64,000 nt of DNA from Botryosphaeria dothidea. Lineage: Eukaryota > Ascomycota > Dothideomycetes > Botryosphaeriales > Botryosphaeriaceae. The DNA is taken from positions 868,001-932,000 of the forward strand of contig WWBZ02000008.1 of assembly GCA_011503125.2 (NCBI GenBank), in the 5' to 3' direction. The notes below the pieces were generated by a model. That model worked only from the letters and a program-made list of their open reading frames with translations, was not told where the DNA came from and searched no databases. Positions 23,184 to 35,712 of the stretch are shown one piece after another (positions within the stretch are counted from its first letter, which is position 1; each line of letters begins with the position of its first letter). The translations under genes and the position numbers were made by a program.

Positions 23184-24460
23184 CTTTCGCGTCCAGCTGA
23201 TGATGCGCACGAGTTCGGCGCGTTCCAGGTCGACAGTGTCGCGAGCAGCGTAGTAATCTCTGGTTGCGGCGAACGAGGGGACGAGAGTGCTTGACGGACG
23301 CGGGAGAGCGGCCATGCAGCGCTCGCATGCACGCTTTATGCTGAGCATGCTGAAGCGCAGCGGGTGGTGGTTGACGATGGCGCGGAGCTGCTAGCGGCGG
23401 CGGAGGAAATGGTGGAGAGCGAGGAGGGGCCCGCCGGAGCACGCGCCGTCCCGCTATGTTGCGCTGTGCAGTGCGGGCGAGACGCGTCCATCATGTGGCG
23501 GCCAGTTGTCGAGCGACGCGTGTTCGGTGGCCTTTGGGTGCAACGGGAACATGACGAAGCTGGAGCGGAAGCAGAGGCGGAAGCAGAAGCGGAAGCAGAA
23601 GCAGAAGCGGAAGCAACGATGCAACGACGCGAAAACGAAAGAACGACGCGCGTGTCGTCACTCGACACAACGACGCAACAACGCGCTCCTCTCTCTCGCA
23701 CGACTCGGTCACGACTCCCAAACGGGGCTTTTGCGCCGTAACACCAGCGGCCGGACGAGGCACAGCCGCAGGCGGGAATGGCCATGTCGGCGGCGGAACG
23801 CGTGTATCTGAGTCTGCTCTCTCAAACACTCCGAATTCGTCCCTGCGCCTCGCGACAATGACAACAGTGATCCGCCGGCTTAGTAGTCGATCCAACTGCC
23901 CTATCGCGTTACCGCGTATTGATGAGTGGCTGGGACTTCATCGTTGCTATAGTCAGCGCGCCGAGAGAGCCCAAAAATGCACTAGCCAATACTTCCCTGT
24001 CCCACCGCATACTTGACCGCAGAATTCATGAAGGCGACCTCACCCCGGCTCGGCGTTGATCCGAGGATCGTCTAATTCCCAGGCGAATGGAAGAGGACAG
24101 TCTAACTCAGTGGGCTGATGGTGTTAGCGCAGCAGGACCATCGTTGGCAGCAGGACCGGCCAACCAACCAAGTCAGAAGAAGCCTTCCCCTTCATCTCAA
24201 AATGCCATCAGTAGAGGAAGCTATGCAGCACGAAGGCCGGGGCGTGCTGGTGAATGACAAGCACGAGATGTCGAGGATGCCCGTGTGCGCTGCGGACGGA
24301 GCGATTGGGTTCCAAGGGCTGGCCCATCCATCTTCCCTGGCTCAACACAGCGGTGCAGTCAATCACACCCTCTTCCTCTTCCTCTCCATCACCCTGCAGT
24401 CCGAACGCTCGTAAACAGGCCGGCTAGCAAGGAGTCCACCCAGCACCCGGCAGCCTGCCA
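23184..24460. other. Intergenic stretch with a GC-rich hexamer repeat
   Basis: An imperfect (GGAAGCAGAAGC)n microsatellite lies at about 23,560-23,615. Long frames on either strand here are products of that repeat (Ser-Ala or Glu-Ala runs). No gene is supported. CpA/TpG are normal right up to the transposon boundary at 24,473. Confidence 0.5.
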
Positions 24461-24473
24461 TCTGCCAGAGTAT
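24461..24473. repeat. Target-site duplication of LINE A, left copy
   Basis: TCTGCCAGAGTAT at 24,461-24,473 recurs exactly at 51,006-51,018, on the far side of the 26.5-kb block. The left copy abuts the (TTTA)n tail of LINE A. Neighbouring bases differ on both sides. This marks the original host insertion site. Confidence 0.85.
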
Positions 24474-27400
24474 TTTATTTATTTATTTATTTAGTTTTAC
24501 GTCCTTTTTTCAGCCTATAACTATTAAAGACGGAGTTTCTAGAACTCGTAGCTATAGAAGGGTAATACCTCTTTTTGGTAAAGGTGGGCTATTTAGGTAT
24601 AGTAAACGGTATAGCGTCTATCGCCTAAACAGGCTAGTAGCCAAAGGAAATAAAGGAGAAATAGATATAAGGAAAGTAAAAGAAAATACGGTAGGTATAC
24701 GTTTATTTAGAGCTCCGCCGAGCTATTTTCTAGATACTATCTCCGTATAGATATCTTTATTTATTTTAGAAAATCTAGCGTACTAGATATTCTTTTTATC
24801 GATATAAGAAGCTTCTTTAGGTCTAGATAGTCTCTTCTAAGTATATTCTTTATACTCCTTCTTTCGTAGGAGTATTTTAGGTATTTTAGTAAGAGATATC
24901 TAGGTATTTATTTTACTATATTCGTGTATAGGCACCTATCGGTTTCGGCGTGTTTAAACCTAAAGAGATAGAATCTAAAGTATCCGTATTCTATCTTTAG
25001 TTAGTAAAAAGCGGAGGCTAATTCTCGCTCTTTTAAAGAGGCTTTTAGTTTCCGTTTAACTTAATAGCCGTATAGTTTCTTATAGATAGAGGCTAAGATA
25101 TTTTTAAGCTTCTTTTTCTACTCTTTATAAAGCTCTTCCTTTAGCTATATTCCGTAGAAGGCTACGCTATTTTTCGAGCTCGATATAGGTAGTCTAGTAG
25201 CTTCTTTTACTAGTTTATCCGTAGTTTTATTTCTAAGGATATCTTTATATCTAGGTACCTATTCTAGAGAGATTTTGTTTCCCTTATTCTATAGGATTTT
25301 TACTACTTTTACTACCCGGATTTATTAGTCTTAGCTAGGAGTATTAGCTAGGGTTTATAGCCGTAAGAGTACGGCTTAGTTATCCGCATAGACTCTTATT
25401 TCTCGGTTTTTATATCTACGTTTACTAGCAAATTCGAGGATATTTATAATACCTTCTAGTTCGCCGTTATAAACGAGGTAGTTAGGACCGTAGTTCCTAA
25501 CTAGTTCTTATTATATTAAGTCTCGAGATTAGCTAAGATCTAGTATTTCTATTTCTATTTCTATTTCTTTTCCGTTAGGAAGTTATAAGGCGTCGAAATA
25601 TATAGATACTTAACTATTCGGGGCTTCTAGAACGGCCTTATTATATACTTTCGATTTAGCTTCCTTCTCTAGTATAGATATCCTAACTAAATAAGAAGAG
25701 CTACCGCTTTACGGTTTAAAAAGAAAGAGGTCTATCTCTTCTATCTCCTTAGGGATTTTAGAGTATATTCCTCTTATTCTTTCTATCTATATAGGGGGTA
25801 TACTACTAAAGTTTCGGTTAGGTTCTCTCTCTATTTTATAGCGGATTAGATATTTCTTTTCGAGCTATCTTATTCTAAACGTATACTTTTTTAGAATATC
25901 GTCTAGACGGAGCTCGGAGGGTAGAATTACCGTCTCTAATTCTAAAGAAATAATAGAAGTAGTTTTAAAAACTCCTAGAATCTTCCGTAGAGTAAGGTTT
26001 TAGAGTAGTATATATTAGCGTTTAAACTATGCCTAATTTTTCTAGAAGATTTAATAGCTATAATCGGCTACGCTAGTAATATAGGCTATATATAGCTATC
26101 TAACTACGTAGGGGAATAAACCCCGTTTAATATTAGCTAGTCTAGAGAGGCGTTAGAAGGCTAAACGGGCTTAGCTAACTCTTATAGAGACGTACTTCTT
26201 AAAAGTTAGTTTTAAGTCGAAGAAGATTCCTAGCTAACGGACGAGTTTTTAAGATTCTACTATATTACCGTCTAGTAAAATAATAGAGGTTTAGCTAGTC
26301 TCTTTATTATTAGAGAAGTATAAAAGTTTAGTCTTTAAAAGGTTAAATTCTACCCCGTTCTCTTAGCCCCGCTTATAGAGCTATTTTACCTCTTTCTCTA
26401 ATAGACGTTTATTACGTTTATAGCTAGAAGAACTAGCTACTAGAGTAATATCGTCTATATAGAATAAGTAGATAATTTTACTTATCTTAAAGAGCTTACG
26501 AATATATATAAGGAATAGTATAGAAAAGATCGGGCTTCCCTAAGGAATCCTAGTCTCTATTCTACTAAAATTCTTATTTTCTCTATTAAAGGCGAGGCCT
26601 AGTACTCGTAGATTAAGAAAAGATTTAATCTATACGAGTAGATTAACTAGTAGGCCTATTCTTACTATTATAGCTAGTAGTTATTCTTAGGCGACGTAGT
26701 TAAAGGCTTCTTTTATATTAAGAAATAAGGCCGAGGTTTTACGCTTTTTACGGCGATTCTTCTCGGCGATATTTATTAGTAGTAGAGCGGTATTAATAGT
26801 AGATTTCTTTAGCCTTCTTCTAATTTAGAAGGGATCTAGAAGAGAGGTCGTTTCTACTAAAAAGCCTAGCCTTCTTACTAGTATTCGTTTAAAAGTTTTT
26901 TCTAGGTAATTAAGAAGTAAAATTACCCTATAAGCCTTTAGGGTAGATTCGTCGGGTTTATTTAGCTTCTTTAGAATTATACTAGTAGCCCTTCTCTAGT
27001 ATAACGGATAGTATCCGTATATAAAAAGTAGGCTATATACCTAATAGAAGGCGTTAAAGATAGTTTTAAACGCTTAGGTAATTATCTCTTATATTATAGC
27101 GTCTAGGCCTAGAGTCGTACCTTTTATTTAATTTAAGTATACTTTTTCTAGTTCCGTATAGCTAAGAGTAGGCTATTTCTAGTTCTTAGAGGGGAAGTAG
27201 CTATTCTACTTAAACGGGGAGGCTAAGAGAGATATAGAAAAAAGGCTTTTTCTTAGGGTAGAGTACTACCTCTTAAAGCTAGTCTTAACTTAGCTATCTT
27301 TTCTCTTTATAGAGAGAATTTAATCGTAGAATCGCGGCTTTATATAGAATATAGCTTTATATATATCTTAGGGGGAGTTTAACGAGAGAAATTAATTCTA

Positions 27401-27949
27401 GTATTAACGTTTAGCTTACTTAATCGCGTTAATAAAGGTTTTCCGAGTTTCTAGATATTCTTACTTATCTCTCTTCGTAGAGGGGTAGAAGAGAAGACGA
27501 GTCTTCCGTTTTAGCTCTTATCGTTTAGTAGATAGCTTATCGTTTTACTACGGTTTCGATTTTAGTTCTAGTTTAAGGCGGGGGATAGTAAGATTCGTAG
27601 CGTAGGAGATAGCTTTAGTTAGCGTATCTTCTAAATTATCTAGCGCTAGTATCTTTAGTAGTTTAGCGGCTACTATCTCTTTCGAAAGAGAGAAGAAAGA
27701 TTCTAGGTTACGGGCTATTACTAGTACGTTTAGAAGCTTTTCTTTAACTTTCTCTTAGAAAATTAAGAAGAACTTTTTCTAGTCTACTTTTATAGTATTA
27801 AATCGGGCCGTAGTAGTAGGAGAATCCGCTATAGGGCCTCTAGTTTCTATTTTAAAGAATATCGGACGATAATCTAAGCCGAAGTCGTTAAGAACTTACT
27901 AGTCCTTTATCTTATTAGATAAATTTTAGATTATTATAGTTAGATTAAG
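24474..27949 (-). mobile_element. LINE A, 3' part (RT, RNase H, 3' tail)
   Basis: Minus-strand non-LTR retrotransposon of the Tad-like type, heavily RIP-mutated. From high to low coordinates it holds the end of the APE-type endonuclease (…LDYRPI, where S-D-H is usual, about 27,870) and the reverse-transcriptase catalytic box YIDDITLVA (about 26,447-26,472). RNase H follows (RVYADN, about 25,375-25,400), then a C-terminal knuckle region (FKHAETDRC, about 24,925-24,960) and a (TAAA)n tail (seen as TTTA repeats at 24,474-24,493). Stops stand where Gln or Trp are expected. Its upstream parts are at 32,791-32,999 and 48,942-51,005. Confidence 0.88.
27935..27949. repeat. Target-site duplication of SINE copy 1
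   Basis: TATAGTTAGATTAAG at 27,935-27,949 matches TATAATTAGATTAAG at 32,776-32,790 with one G/A difference. Removing the insertion rejoins the LINE A endonuclease frame exactly. Confidence 0.85.
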
Positions 27950-28417
27950 GCGGGGTAGTATATTAGTAGAGTATACTTCTACGGTAACCTAGCCTTTCTA
28001 GAGTAGTATAGATTCTAAGTTTAAATCTTAGACCGCTTACCTACTCGTAGTATATACGTCCTACGTTAAAAGTATACGTACCCGCGTTCTTTCTAGCGGT
28101 AATAAGAAGGAAAATCTATAGGTAGTTAGAGTAGGCTATAAGTAGTATATACGTCCTACTATAAAAGTATACGTACCCGCGTTCTCTTTAGCGGTAATAA
28201 GGGAGAGAAGGGCTAGCTAGGCGCTTCTAAAAATAAATTTTAAGAGCGCTTTACTAGCGCTTATAAATAGATAAGCCGGGACTTCTTACGGCTTAGTCTT
28301 AAGATTTATAGTTATCTCTCTCTATAGTTCCTCCCTCTTAGCTACTCTTTCTACTTTAGATACCGCTACTAATATATAGAAAAAAACTATACTAAATAGA
28401 GTATCTACGGATACTAC
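27950..28417 (+). mobile_element. SINE copy 1, 5' part (tRNA-like head)
   Basis: It starts GCGGGGTAGTAT and has the same order as copy 2 at 47,897: a tRNA-like head of about 88 nt, two tandem units of about 105 bp (each containing AAAGTATACGTACCCGCG), and a body. The B-box position here reads GTTTAAATC (28,019-28,027), against GTTCGAATC in copy 2; the change is two C-to-T-type transitions. It continues at 32,628 after LINE B. Confidence 0.75.
28403..28417. repeat. Target-site duplication of LINE B
   Basis: ATCTACGGATACTAC at 28,403-28,417 is repeated exactly at 32,613-32,627. SINE copy 2 carries this sequence once and uninterrupted (about 48,350-48,364), confirming the empty site. Confidence 0.93.
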
Positions 28418-31400
28418 AAGGCCACCGTACCGAGTAGCACTTATACCCCTATTCGGGGTGTAAAAGCTTAAAAGGTCGGCCTTGCCGTACCCACGACCCC
28501 GTGCCTAACTAGTCTCCCTTTTAATAGATTCTATAAGGGTATTATAAGTTAACTTAAACCGGAACGCGCAGGCTACGGAAGCCGTTCTAGAACTTACAAA
28601 AGAGCTAAATATAAGCCTAATTCTCGTATAAGAACTATAGCTTATTAGCCCCCTAGATCCTAAAGAAAGGCGGTTAATTAACTACCCCTCGTTCGGTCAA
28701 ATTCTCCCGGTTACTCCTACGGATTATAGGCCAAGAACTATAGTTTATTACTCACGGAATCTCCGAAAAACGCAAATAAACTATAGGGAAGACCTATACT
28801 CTTCTCCCGATCTAATAGTATTAGATATTATATAAGAAAAAGGCTAATTCCGGCTATATAATATTTATAACTAAAGAGATCAGAAGGATAAGAGATCCCC
28901 CTATACTATAGAGCGAGTATTAGCTTATTCTAAGCTTAATTCTAACTTACTATTAGTAGGGGACCTAAACTACTACCATCCGTAGTGGGATCCTTTAAGC
29001 TAAACGTCCCCGGAGGCCTCTAAACTTCTTAAGTAGATAGAATCTAATAACCTAACTCTTTTTAATACCCCCGGAGAAGGAATCTTTTTCCGGGTAGGTC
29101 TAGAGAGAGAAACGGTAATAGATCTTACTCTAGGAGGGCGAGAAATAGCTCGAAGAGTAGTAGACTGGCAGGTCCTAGACGATATCGGGTCTAACTACCG
29201 CCCTATTACCTTTACTATTATTCCGAAAAACGTTCCCGAGCCCTTAGTTACTCCCTCTACTATAGAGTAAAGATATAACCTTAGTAAAGCTAACTTTAAG
29301 GAGTTTAGAAAGGCTTTTAGAGAGAATATAGAGAACGAAGACGTTCTAAGCTATATTTCTAGCTTAGAACCGGATTTAAACCCGAATATCTCTCTAGAAG
29401 TACTTAAAGGAAACTTAACTCTAATTCCCGCGCTCGATAAGCTAGGAGAAGCTCTAACTAAAGCTATATCCTACGCGGCGGATAGAACGATCTCTAAACT
29501 CTCGGCTAAGGCTAGATCTAAGCCCTAGTAGAACGAGGAACTAAAAGAGCTTAAAGAGGCTTTTAAAGAAAAGGCGTTACTAGTTAGAAGAGCCCCTACG
29601 CCTTCTAATAGTAAAGAATTTCTAGAATTCCGGAATACCTACTTTAAGGCAATAAAACTAGTAAAACGCGAGTACTAGGAGACGTTTCTAGCAAAGGAAA
29701 CTCCCGAAAATATCTATAAAGCGATGGCCTATACGAAACCCCGTTCTATTACTCTAATACCTAGTATAAGGGGGAAAAACGGCGTTTTAACGGAAAGCTT
29801 TAACGATAAATGCAAAGCGTTACGAGAGAGACTTTTTTCCCCCCTTCCTAAAGCTAATAACCTCTTTAGCTAGAAAGGCTATAACCCTAAGTATACGAGC
29901 TGGGATTAGCCCGAACTAAATAAGAAAGAACTTGCCCGGGCGTGCTCCGCCCGAATTAAAGGAAAAACACCAGGCCCGGATAATATAAGCCAAGATCTTA
30001 TTATCCACGCCTATAACGAACTCCCCGAGGTGTTTTTTAAGGTATTTAGCACGCTATTTAGGTACGGATACCATCCGGCCTACTAGCGAGAAGCTACCGG
30101 AGTAGTTTTAGCTAAAGAGAGACCCGATAAGACCGCCCCAAAGTCCTATAGGATTATCTCTTTACTAAACTGCCTAGGAAAAGTCCTAGAGCGTATTATA
30201 GCTAAGAGGCTAGGCTACCTTATAGAGAAAACTACTCTACTAAACTCCTCGCAAATAGAAGGAAGGTTAAAGAAGTCTACCGTAGACGCCGCCCTTTTAC
30301 TAACGAATTTAGTAGAGGAAAATAAGGCTAAAGAGCTAAAAACCTCTACTTTATTCTTAGATATAAAAGGAGCCTTCGACCACGTTGCCTAAGAGTAACT
30401 ACTAGCTATAATAGCTAGAATAGACCTTTCTATTAGCCTCTTAGCGTAGATAAGATTCTTTCTAAACTAGCGGAGGCTTCGGTTAAGTTTTAACGGAGAA
30501 ATAGAAGAATTTAGTAAGGTAGAAACTAGTATTCCGCAAGGAAGCCCAGTCTCCCCTATACTTTTTCTAATATATATCCGCGAACTCTTCCCCGAACGGC
30601 TTAAGAGATAAATAACCTTTTTATCTTATATAGACGATATCTCGTTAACTACTAGTTCTACTAGCTAGAAAACGAATATATCTATCTTAGAAAAAGGTAT
30701 AGAAACCCTTACGAGATTAGGAGAGAATAGCGCGGTAGAATTCGACTTATTAAAGACGGAGTTAATCCACTTTAGTAAGGAGAAAAAAGCCCGTATTTCT
30801 AGTCTTAAACTACCCTCCGGGGACGTTATAAAACCTAAAAATCTAGTCCGTTAGCTAGGCGTTTTCTTTAACCCCCTACTTACTTTTAAAGAGCACGTAT
30901 CTATAAGAGTAAGCTAGGCAAGGTCCGCCTTTTACCGGCTATCTAGACTCGCGAATATAGAGCGAGGGTTAAGCCCCTACGCCGTTAGACAACTTTATCT
31001 AGCGTGCGTAAACTCCGTTCTAGACTACGCATGCGAAATCTACTAGAAAAACTAACCCGCATTTAAACGATAAGCTACCCTATTATAGAATCTAGCCCTC
31101 CGAAAGATTCTAGGGGTTTTTAAAACCGCTCCGATTATTCCGCTAGAGCTAGAAGCCGCTATTCCACCCCCCGAGGCACGTTTTAACGCGAAAATTCGGA
31201 ATTACGCGCTTAGAACGTTAAAACTCGATAAAACCTATCCTATAAAAGCTATACTTAATAGAATAGAACTAGAAGAACCGTACGAAAGAGCTAGTACACG
31301 GCTAGAAAAACTAAAAGAATTCCTTCTATCTAATCCCCTCGGTCTCGATAAGGAACTAGATCCCTTTTATTTTTCTCCGTGGAACTAAGAAACCTCTTAT

Positions 31401-32612
31401 ACGGTTAGAATCTCTAGTAAATCTAAGGAAGAAGAGGTAAAAGAACACTTAACCCTTCTTAAAAACCCTCCCTAAAATCTAATAACTATATATTCCGACG
31501 CTAGTTCTATTTCTAATAAAACGGGAATCGGAGTTAGAATAGTAGTAGATAAGGGAAGCCTATCTAAAGAGGAGTAAACGAGAAAAGTTCTAAACTTAGG
31601 ACCTAATTTACTAGTCTATAACGGAGAACTCGAAGGTATAACTAGTGCCCTAGAGCTCGCCGTTAAGAATAGATACTCCTCGAAAGATATTAGAGTCTAC
31701 GCGGATAACTAGGCCGCCCTCTATAGGCTTAAATCTCTATCCGGAAACCCCGGATAAGCGTGCTAAATAAGAGCCCTACGCGCGGCTAGAACGCTAAGAG
31801 AAAGGGATAATATAACTACCTTAGAATGGGTTCCCGGCTACCGGAATATAGTAGGAAACGAAGAAGCTAATTCCCTAGCAAAGTACGCGGCAAAATACCC
31901 TCTAAAAACTAAAGAATCTAGCCTAGCTTTCTACCGAATGCTAGTAAAGCAAGAACTAGATAAGGAGTGGCTCTTTAAAGCGGAAAAGCTTAAGAAACTA
32001 GCCCGAGAATCCTCCTATTTAAAAACGTTTAGTTAGAAAATAAGGAAAAAGCTAAATCTCTCTCCTACGGAGCGGGAAATAGCCTCCGCCTTTTACTAAC
32101 TAAAAGTAGGACACGGCTACTTTAAGTCCTACCTATATAGGTTCTCCTACGCGGAAACGGACCTATATACGTACGGAACGGCTAAATAAACTCCTAGATA
32201 CCTTATACTAGGATGTTCTCTTTATAAAGCCCCCCGGCTTAAAATAAAAAAACGCCTAGAGACACTACGCCCTAGCCTTAATTCGGTTTTAAATACCCGA
32301 GAAGGTATTCTAGCTATACTAGAATATCTAAAAGAAACGAGGATCGCTACGCGGAAATAGCGCCTTAACGAACTATCCGAGGGAATTTAAAATACCTACT
32401 TATTCGCTTACGCTCCTTACCTACTACTTCTTTAAACCCTCTTACTTTTCTTAGTATTAGTTATCTCGAAAGTCTAGATCTAACCGTTTCTTTTCTCTAA
32501 CGTGCCTTTATCTTTCTTAAAACTACGTACCCCCTAGGAAGCTCCTTTAAATAGGGCCGTCTAGATAGTTTTTAACTTAGAGTAGACGTAAAATAAATTA
32601 ATTAATTAATTA
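28418..32612 (+). mobile_element. LINE B, 5'-truncated Tad-like non-LTR retrotransposon
   Basis: 4,195 bp, plus strand, ending in an (AATT)n-type tail at 32,591-32,612. An APE-type endonuclease begins at about 28,550 (NLNRNAQATEAVLEL). It continues through GDLNYYHP (about 28,960), where GDFNLHHP is usual, and VDWQVLDDIGSNYRPITF (about 29,160-29,220). Reverse transcriptase: PQGSPVSPILF-like (about 30,530) and SYIDDIS (30,624-30,644). RNase H: YSDASS (about 31,488), YADN (about 31,697) and WVPGYRNIVGNEEANSLAK (about 31,826), where WVPGH is usual. The C-terminal knuckle is GHGYFKSYLYRF (about 32,110). There is no ORF1, so the 5' end is truncated. It retains more CpA/TpG than its surroundings, so it is probably one of the later insertions or less mutated. 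Confidence 0.9.
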
Positions 32613-32627
32613 ATCTACGGATACTAC

Positions 32628-32775
32628 TATTATAGATAGAAAAGGTTTTTACCCGGGCTATCCTAAGAAAGTAGCTACGGTTTTCTCTTTTATATATACT
32701 CTTATAGATAGCTATAGCTATATAGACTCTTCGAAAAGCTAAATTAGCTTAATTAAATTTATCTATCTATCTATC
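32628..32775 (+). mobile_element. SINE copy 1, 3' part with (TATC)n tail
   Basis: Continuation of the SINE after LINE B. It matches 48,365-48,503 of copy 2 and ends AAATTTATCTATCTATC. The 3' end resembles the 3' end of LINE C (CGGGAAG…TAAATTTATCTATC), suggesting that LINE C supplied its reverse transcriptase. Confidence 0.8.
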
Positions 32776-32790
32776 TATAATTAGATTAAG

Positions 32791-32999
32791 AATCGTAGAG
32801 CGTACTAGATTCGGTTTAAAGAAGATAGCTTCTCCTACCGTATTTAGTAGCTCTAGATTATTTACTTCTATCTATTTAACTAGCCTAAAAGCTTCTTATA
32901 TTAGTCGGGTAAGAGGGTTCTACTATAGATAATATTCGTTAAAGTCCCCGAGAATTATAGAGGGTTCGAGAATACTTAAGTACTCTAGGACTCTTTCTA
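32791..32999 (-). mobile_element. LINE A, endonuclease segment
   Basis: The minus strand reads IILGDFNEYY (about 32,930-32,957) and then LELLNT-GEAIFFKPN, the central part of an APE-type endonuclease. It joins in frame to 27,949 on one side and to 48,942 on the other. It ends at the gypsy element's TTCTA duplication. Confidence 0.88.
32995..32999. repeat. Target-site duplication of the Ty3/gypsy element (ttcta)
   Basis: TTCTA at 32,995-32,999 is repeated at 48,937-48,941. Rejoining there restores the LINE A endonuclease frame (…SSKILERVLEYL). Confidence 0.9.
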
Positions 33000-33231
33000 T
33001 ATAAGGTAGTAAAGCCGAAATAATAGTATTACTTTAAACTAAAAATCTATATATAAGGAGAAAGAAAAGAGAGTCTAGAAAGAGAGGGCGAAGGATAAAT
33101 ATACCTAGTCGCTTAGCGCTAGGCCCGTACCTTAGTACCTAACTAAGTTATTCTTAGTAAAGTTAGAGCCTCTAGTTACTATTAAGTATCTACCTAGTTA
33201 TCTAAGGTAGTAGCGCTTAAGGAGCCTAATA
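33000..33231 (-). repeat. Gypsy 3' LTR (232 bp)
   Basis: It matches 48,705-48,936 over its full 232 bp, with scattered C/T and G/A differences. The ends now read TATAAGG…CCTAATA, which fits original TGTAAGG…CCTAACA termini after CpA-to-TpA changes. Confidence 0.93.
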
Positions 33232-33248
33232 CTATCTCTCTCTTCTCT
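33232..33248 (-). other. Gypsy polypurine tract
   Basis: On the minus strand AGAGAAGAGAGAGATAG directly precedes the 3' LTR. Confidence 0.75.
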
Positions 33249-35697
33249 AAGCGAGGTCCGCTAAGCTTCTTAAAAAATTCGGGTAGCTCGGGCGCGTTCT
33301 TATAGTATACGTAGTACTTACGAATTTTATTAGAAGTATTCTTATAGTTACCCTAGTATTACTATAGGGGATTAGAGTTCTACTCGTCCTAGTTGCCTAT
33401 AAAGATAACCTTATACTATACTCTATATCTTAAATTTTAGTAGTTTACTACCTCTAGTACTTTCTACTTCTTATAAGTTTTATTCTCGTCCTTATTAAAG
33501 ATTACGTATACTAGGCTAGACTTCTAGACCTAACCTAGATATAGATTATCTAAAATAAGATATAGCTTCTAGGGGTAGAATATAGAAAAGATTTCTTTCT
33601 CTTATATATAAGGAGGTATAGTAACTTCGTATACTTTACCGTTAATTAACCTAGTAATTTTCTACGAACTAAGATTCTTTAGTAAGAGAGACTTACTATT
33701 TCGTCCTAGGTTAAAGTCTCGGGCGTTAATAAATACTTTATCGCCTATACGGAAAGTAAAGTATAGCTAGCGGAATTTATCTACGTAGCGGGCTTATTCT
33801 TTTTATATCTAGACTAGTTATTCTTAGAGGAAGCTTCTTATAGTATTTAACCTTTTAACTAACCGGTCTACTCTAATTACTTCTACTTTTCTAGTATCTT
33901 AGTAGATTTTTATAGGCTCTAAGCTAGTACGTAGATAGAATTCGTTATCGGCGAAGAATAGCGATATACTAGTTAATACGCTAATATACGTATTAGCTAT
34001 AAATTTAGCTTTAGATAGAAAGTCGATCTAGTTATCTTGCGCGTAGTTAATATATATCCGAAGGTACTTTTTAAGATCTTTAATAGAGCTCTCGCTCTAG
34101 CCGTTAGTCTAGGGGTAAAAGATAGTTAATATTTTAATCTTTACGTTATATCGTTCTATAGTTCTTCTATAGATATAGAAGTCTATAGCGCTACCTCGGT
34201 CGGAGATAATATTTATTAGAAAACCTCGTATATAAAAGAGGCGGCGGTTTAGAGCCTCTACGGTTTCTTTAGTACCTAGTATTATTATTAGCTCGTAGAT
34301 CTTTTCTTTAGTTAAACGGTCTATAATAACTAGATAGTATCAGTATCTCTAATTCTTTCTAGTATATAGCGGTAGTTTTTCTATAAAGTCTAGGGTTACG
34401 TAGAGCTACTTCTATTAAGAAATAGATAGCGGTTTAAGTAGTTCTTACTTTTACTCTAAGTATAGCTTATAGCGGCGGTAGTAGTAATAGTTCTTATAGA
34501 AACGAGTAACGTCTTTTCTTTATCTAGCCTACTAGTAGTTTTCTATAAGCTCTCTATATATAGCTTTAGGTTCTAGATATCCTATAAGTAGTTTTTCGTA
34601 GTAATTCTATAGAAGGCGTAGGCGTAGTAGTTAGTAGTCTAGGATAATAAGCGCGTCTTTTAGCTATACCTAACTATCTTTTACTAAGAAGTTCTAAATA
34701 TTTTTCTTATAGCCCTTTCTAATTAAGTAGCTTAGTACACGTCTATCTCTAGTATTAATACTTCTATAAAGATTCTAGATTACTCTATTCTCCTTATAGG
34801 CTTCGCTAATAAGTATATCGAGGTCTTTTTATCTAGCTTTCTAGATTTTCTAGGCTTTCTAGATTTCCTAGGCTTTCTAGGTTTCTTAGATCTAGTTATC
34901 TTCCGGCTCTTAAGAGTCTAACTCCTTCTTCTCTAGATTATTAGTAGTAAAGAGAATAGAATTAATAGCGATCTTTATATTAGGTTCTAGGTTTAAGTCC
35001 CGAAGTAGTTATTAGAACCGGTATTGCTTTCTTAGGTCGTTAATTTCTTATAGTAAGTCCTACGTTCTTCTTATAAGCGAGTCTAGCTTCTCTTCTTATT
35101 TACCTAGCCGGTAGAAGATAATAAAGTTAAAGGCGGATAGAAATTTAGTCTAGCGGGCTTGGCGGCTAGTTAGCTACTTAGTTATTATAAAATACTCTAG
35201 GTTCTTATAATCCGTAAGTACCTTAATAGGCTTATCTATAGAAGTACTTATAAGTTCTAGTTCCTAAGTCTTAAAGAAGCGAATAATAGTAAGTAGCTCT
35301 TTATCGTAGATTATATAGTTATACTTAGTTAAGGATATTTTCTTAGAAAAGTACGTAACTAGTTTAAGTACTCCGTCGTGTATCTACGATAGGATACCTA
35401 TACTAATAAAGTCTAAGACATCCGTTTTAACCTATATTTTCTTTTTAGGGTCGAAATATATAAAGATAGGTGCGGAGATAAATATAGCTTGTAGTTAGTT
35501 AAAGGCGGCTTATTTCTTATTATCTTATATAAACTCCTAGTATCTTATCTTACGTTTTCTATTCCTAGTCGTAAATTATTCTCCTTTTATTATCTTAGTA
35601 AGGGGGCGTACTATATAGGAGAAGTTCTTAATAAAGCGGCGGTAGAAGTTTACAAAGCTAAGGAAGGCTTATATATCCTTAACTAACGTCGGTGCCT

Positions 35698-35712
35698 CCT
35701 AGTTAATAATAG
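35698..35712. repeat. Target-site duplication of LINE C copy 1
   Basis: CCTAGTTAATAATAG at 35,698-35,712 is repeated exactly at 39,446-39,460. The insertion splits the gypsy pol frame just upstream of AFLSFVNFYRRF. Confidence 0.95.

Larger units (their letters stand above)
33232..35712 (-). mobile_element. Ty3/gypsy chromovirus, RNase H-integrase-chromodomain part
   Basis: Minus strand, high to low coordinates. The RT/RNase H linker reads AFLSFVNFYRRFIKNFS (about 35,620-35,680), followed by RNase H at about 35,000-35,450. The integrase core is VTLDFIEKLPLY (first Asp, about 34,385), LVIIDRLTK, IISDRGSAIDFY (second Asp, about 34,190-34,210) and an E motif in FYP-TNG-SE (about 34,100), where the family has YHPQTDGQTE. 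GDKVFINARDFNL follows at about 33,740. A C-terminal chromodomain-like segment (LRYRV-YKVIFIGN, about 33,380-33,440) completes the pol frame. Stops replace Gln and Trp; His and Cys positions read Tyr. These are the hallmarks of a chromovirus after heavy RIP. Confidence 0.9.

Noticed and set aside
23491..23895. Long Ser/Ala or Leu/Pro-rich frames around 23.5-23.9 kb
   Set aside because: They are generated by the hexamer microsatellite in several frames at once.
27945..28240. The paired 105-bp units with ACGTACCCGCG as a CRISPR-like or rDNA spacer array
   Set aside because: There are only two units, and the same arrangement recurs in SINE copy 2, so it is part of the SINE body.
24474..32775. 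A single minus-strand LINE with an unusually long 5' region reaching 32.8 kb
   Set aside because: The endonuclease frame is continuous only if 27,950-32,775 is removed, and that segment has its own duplications (SINE 1 containing LINE B).
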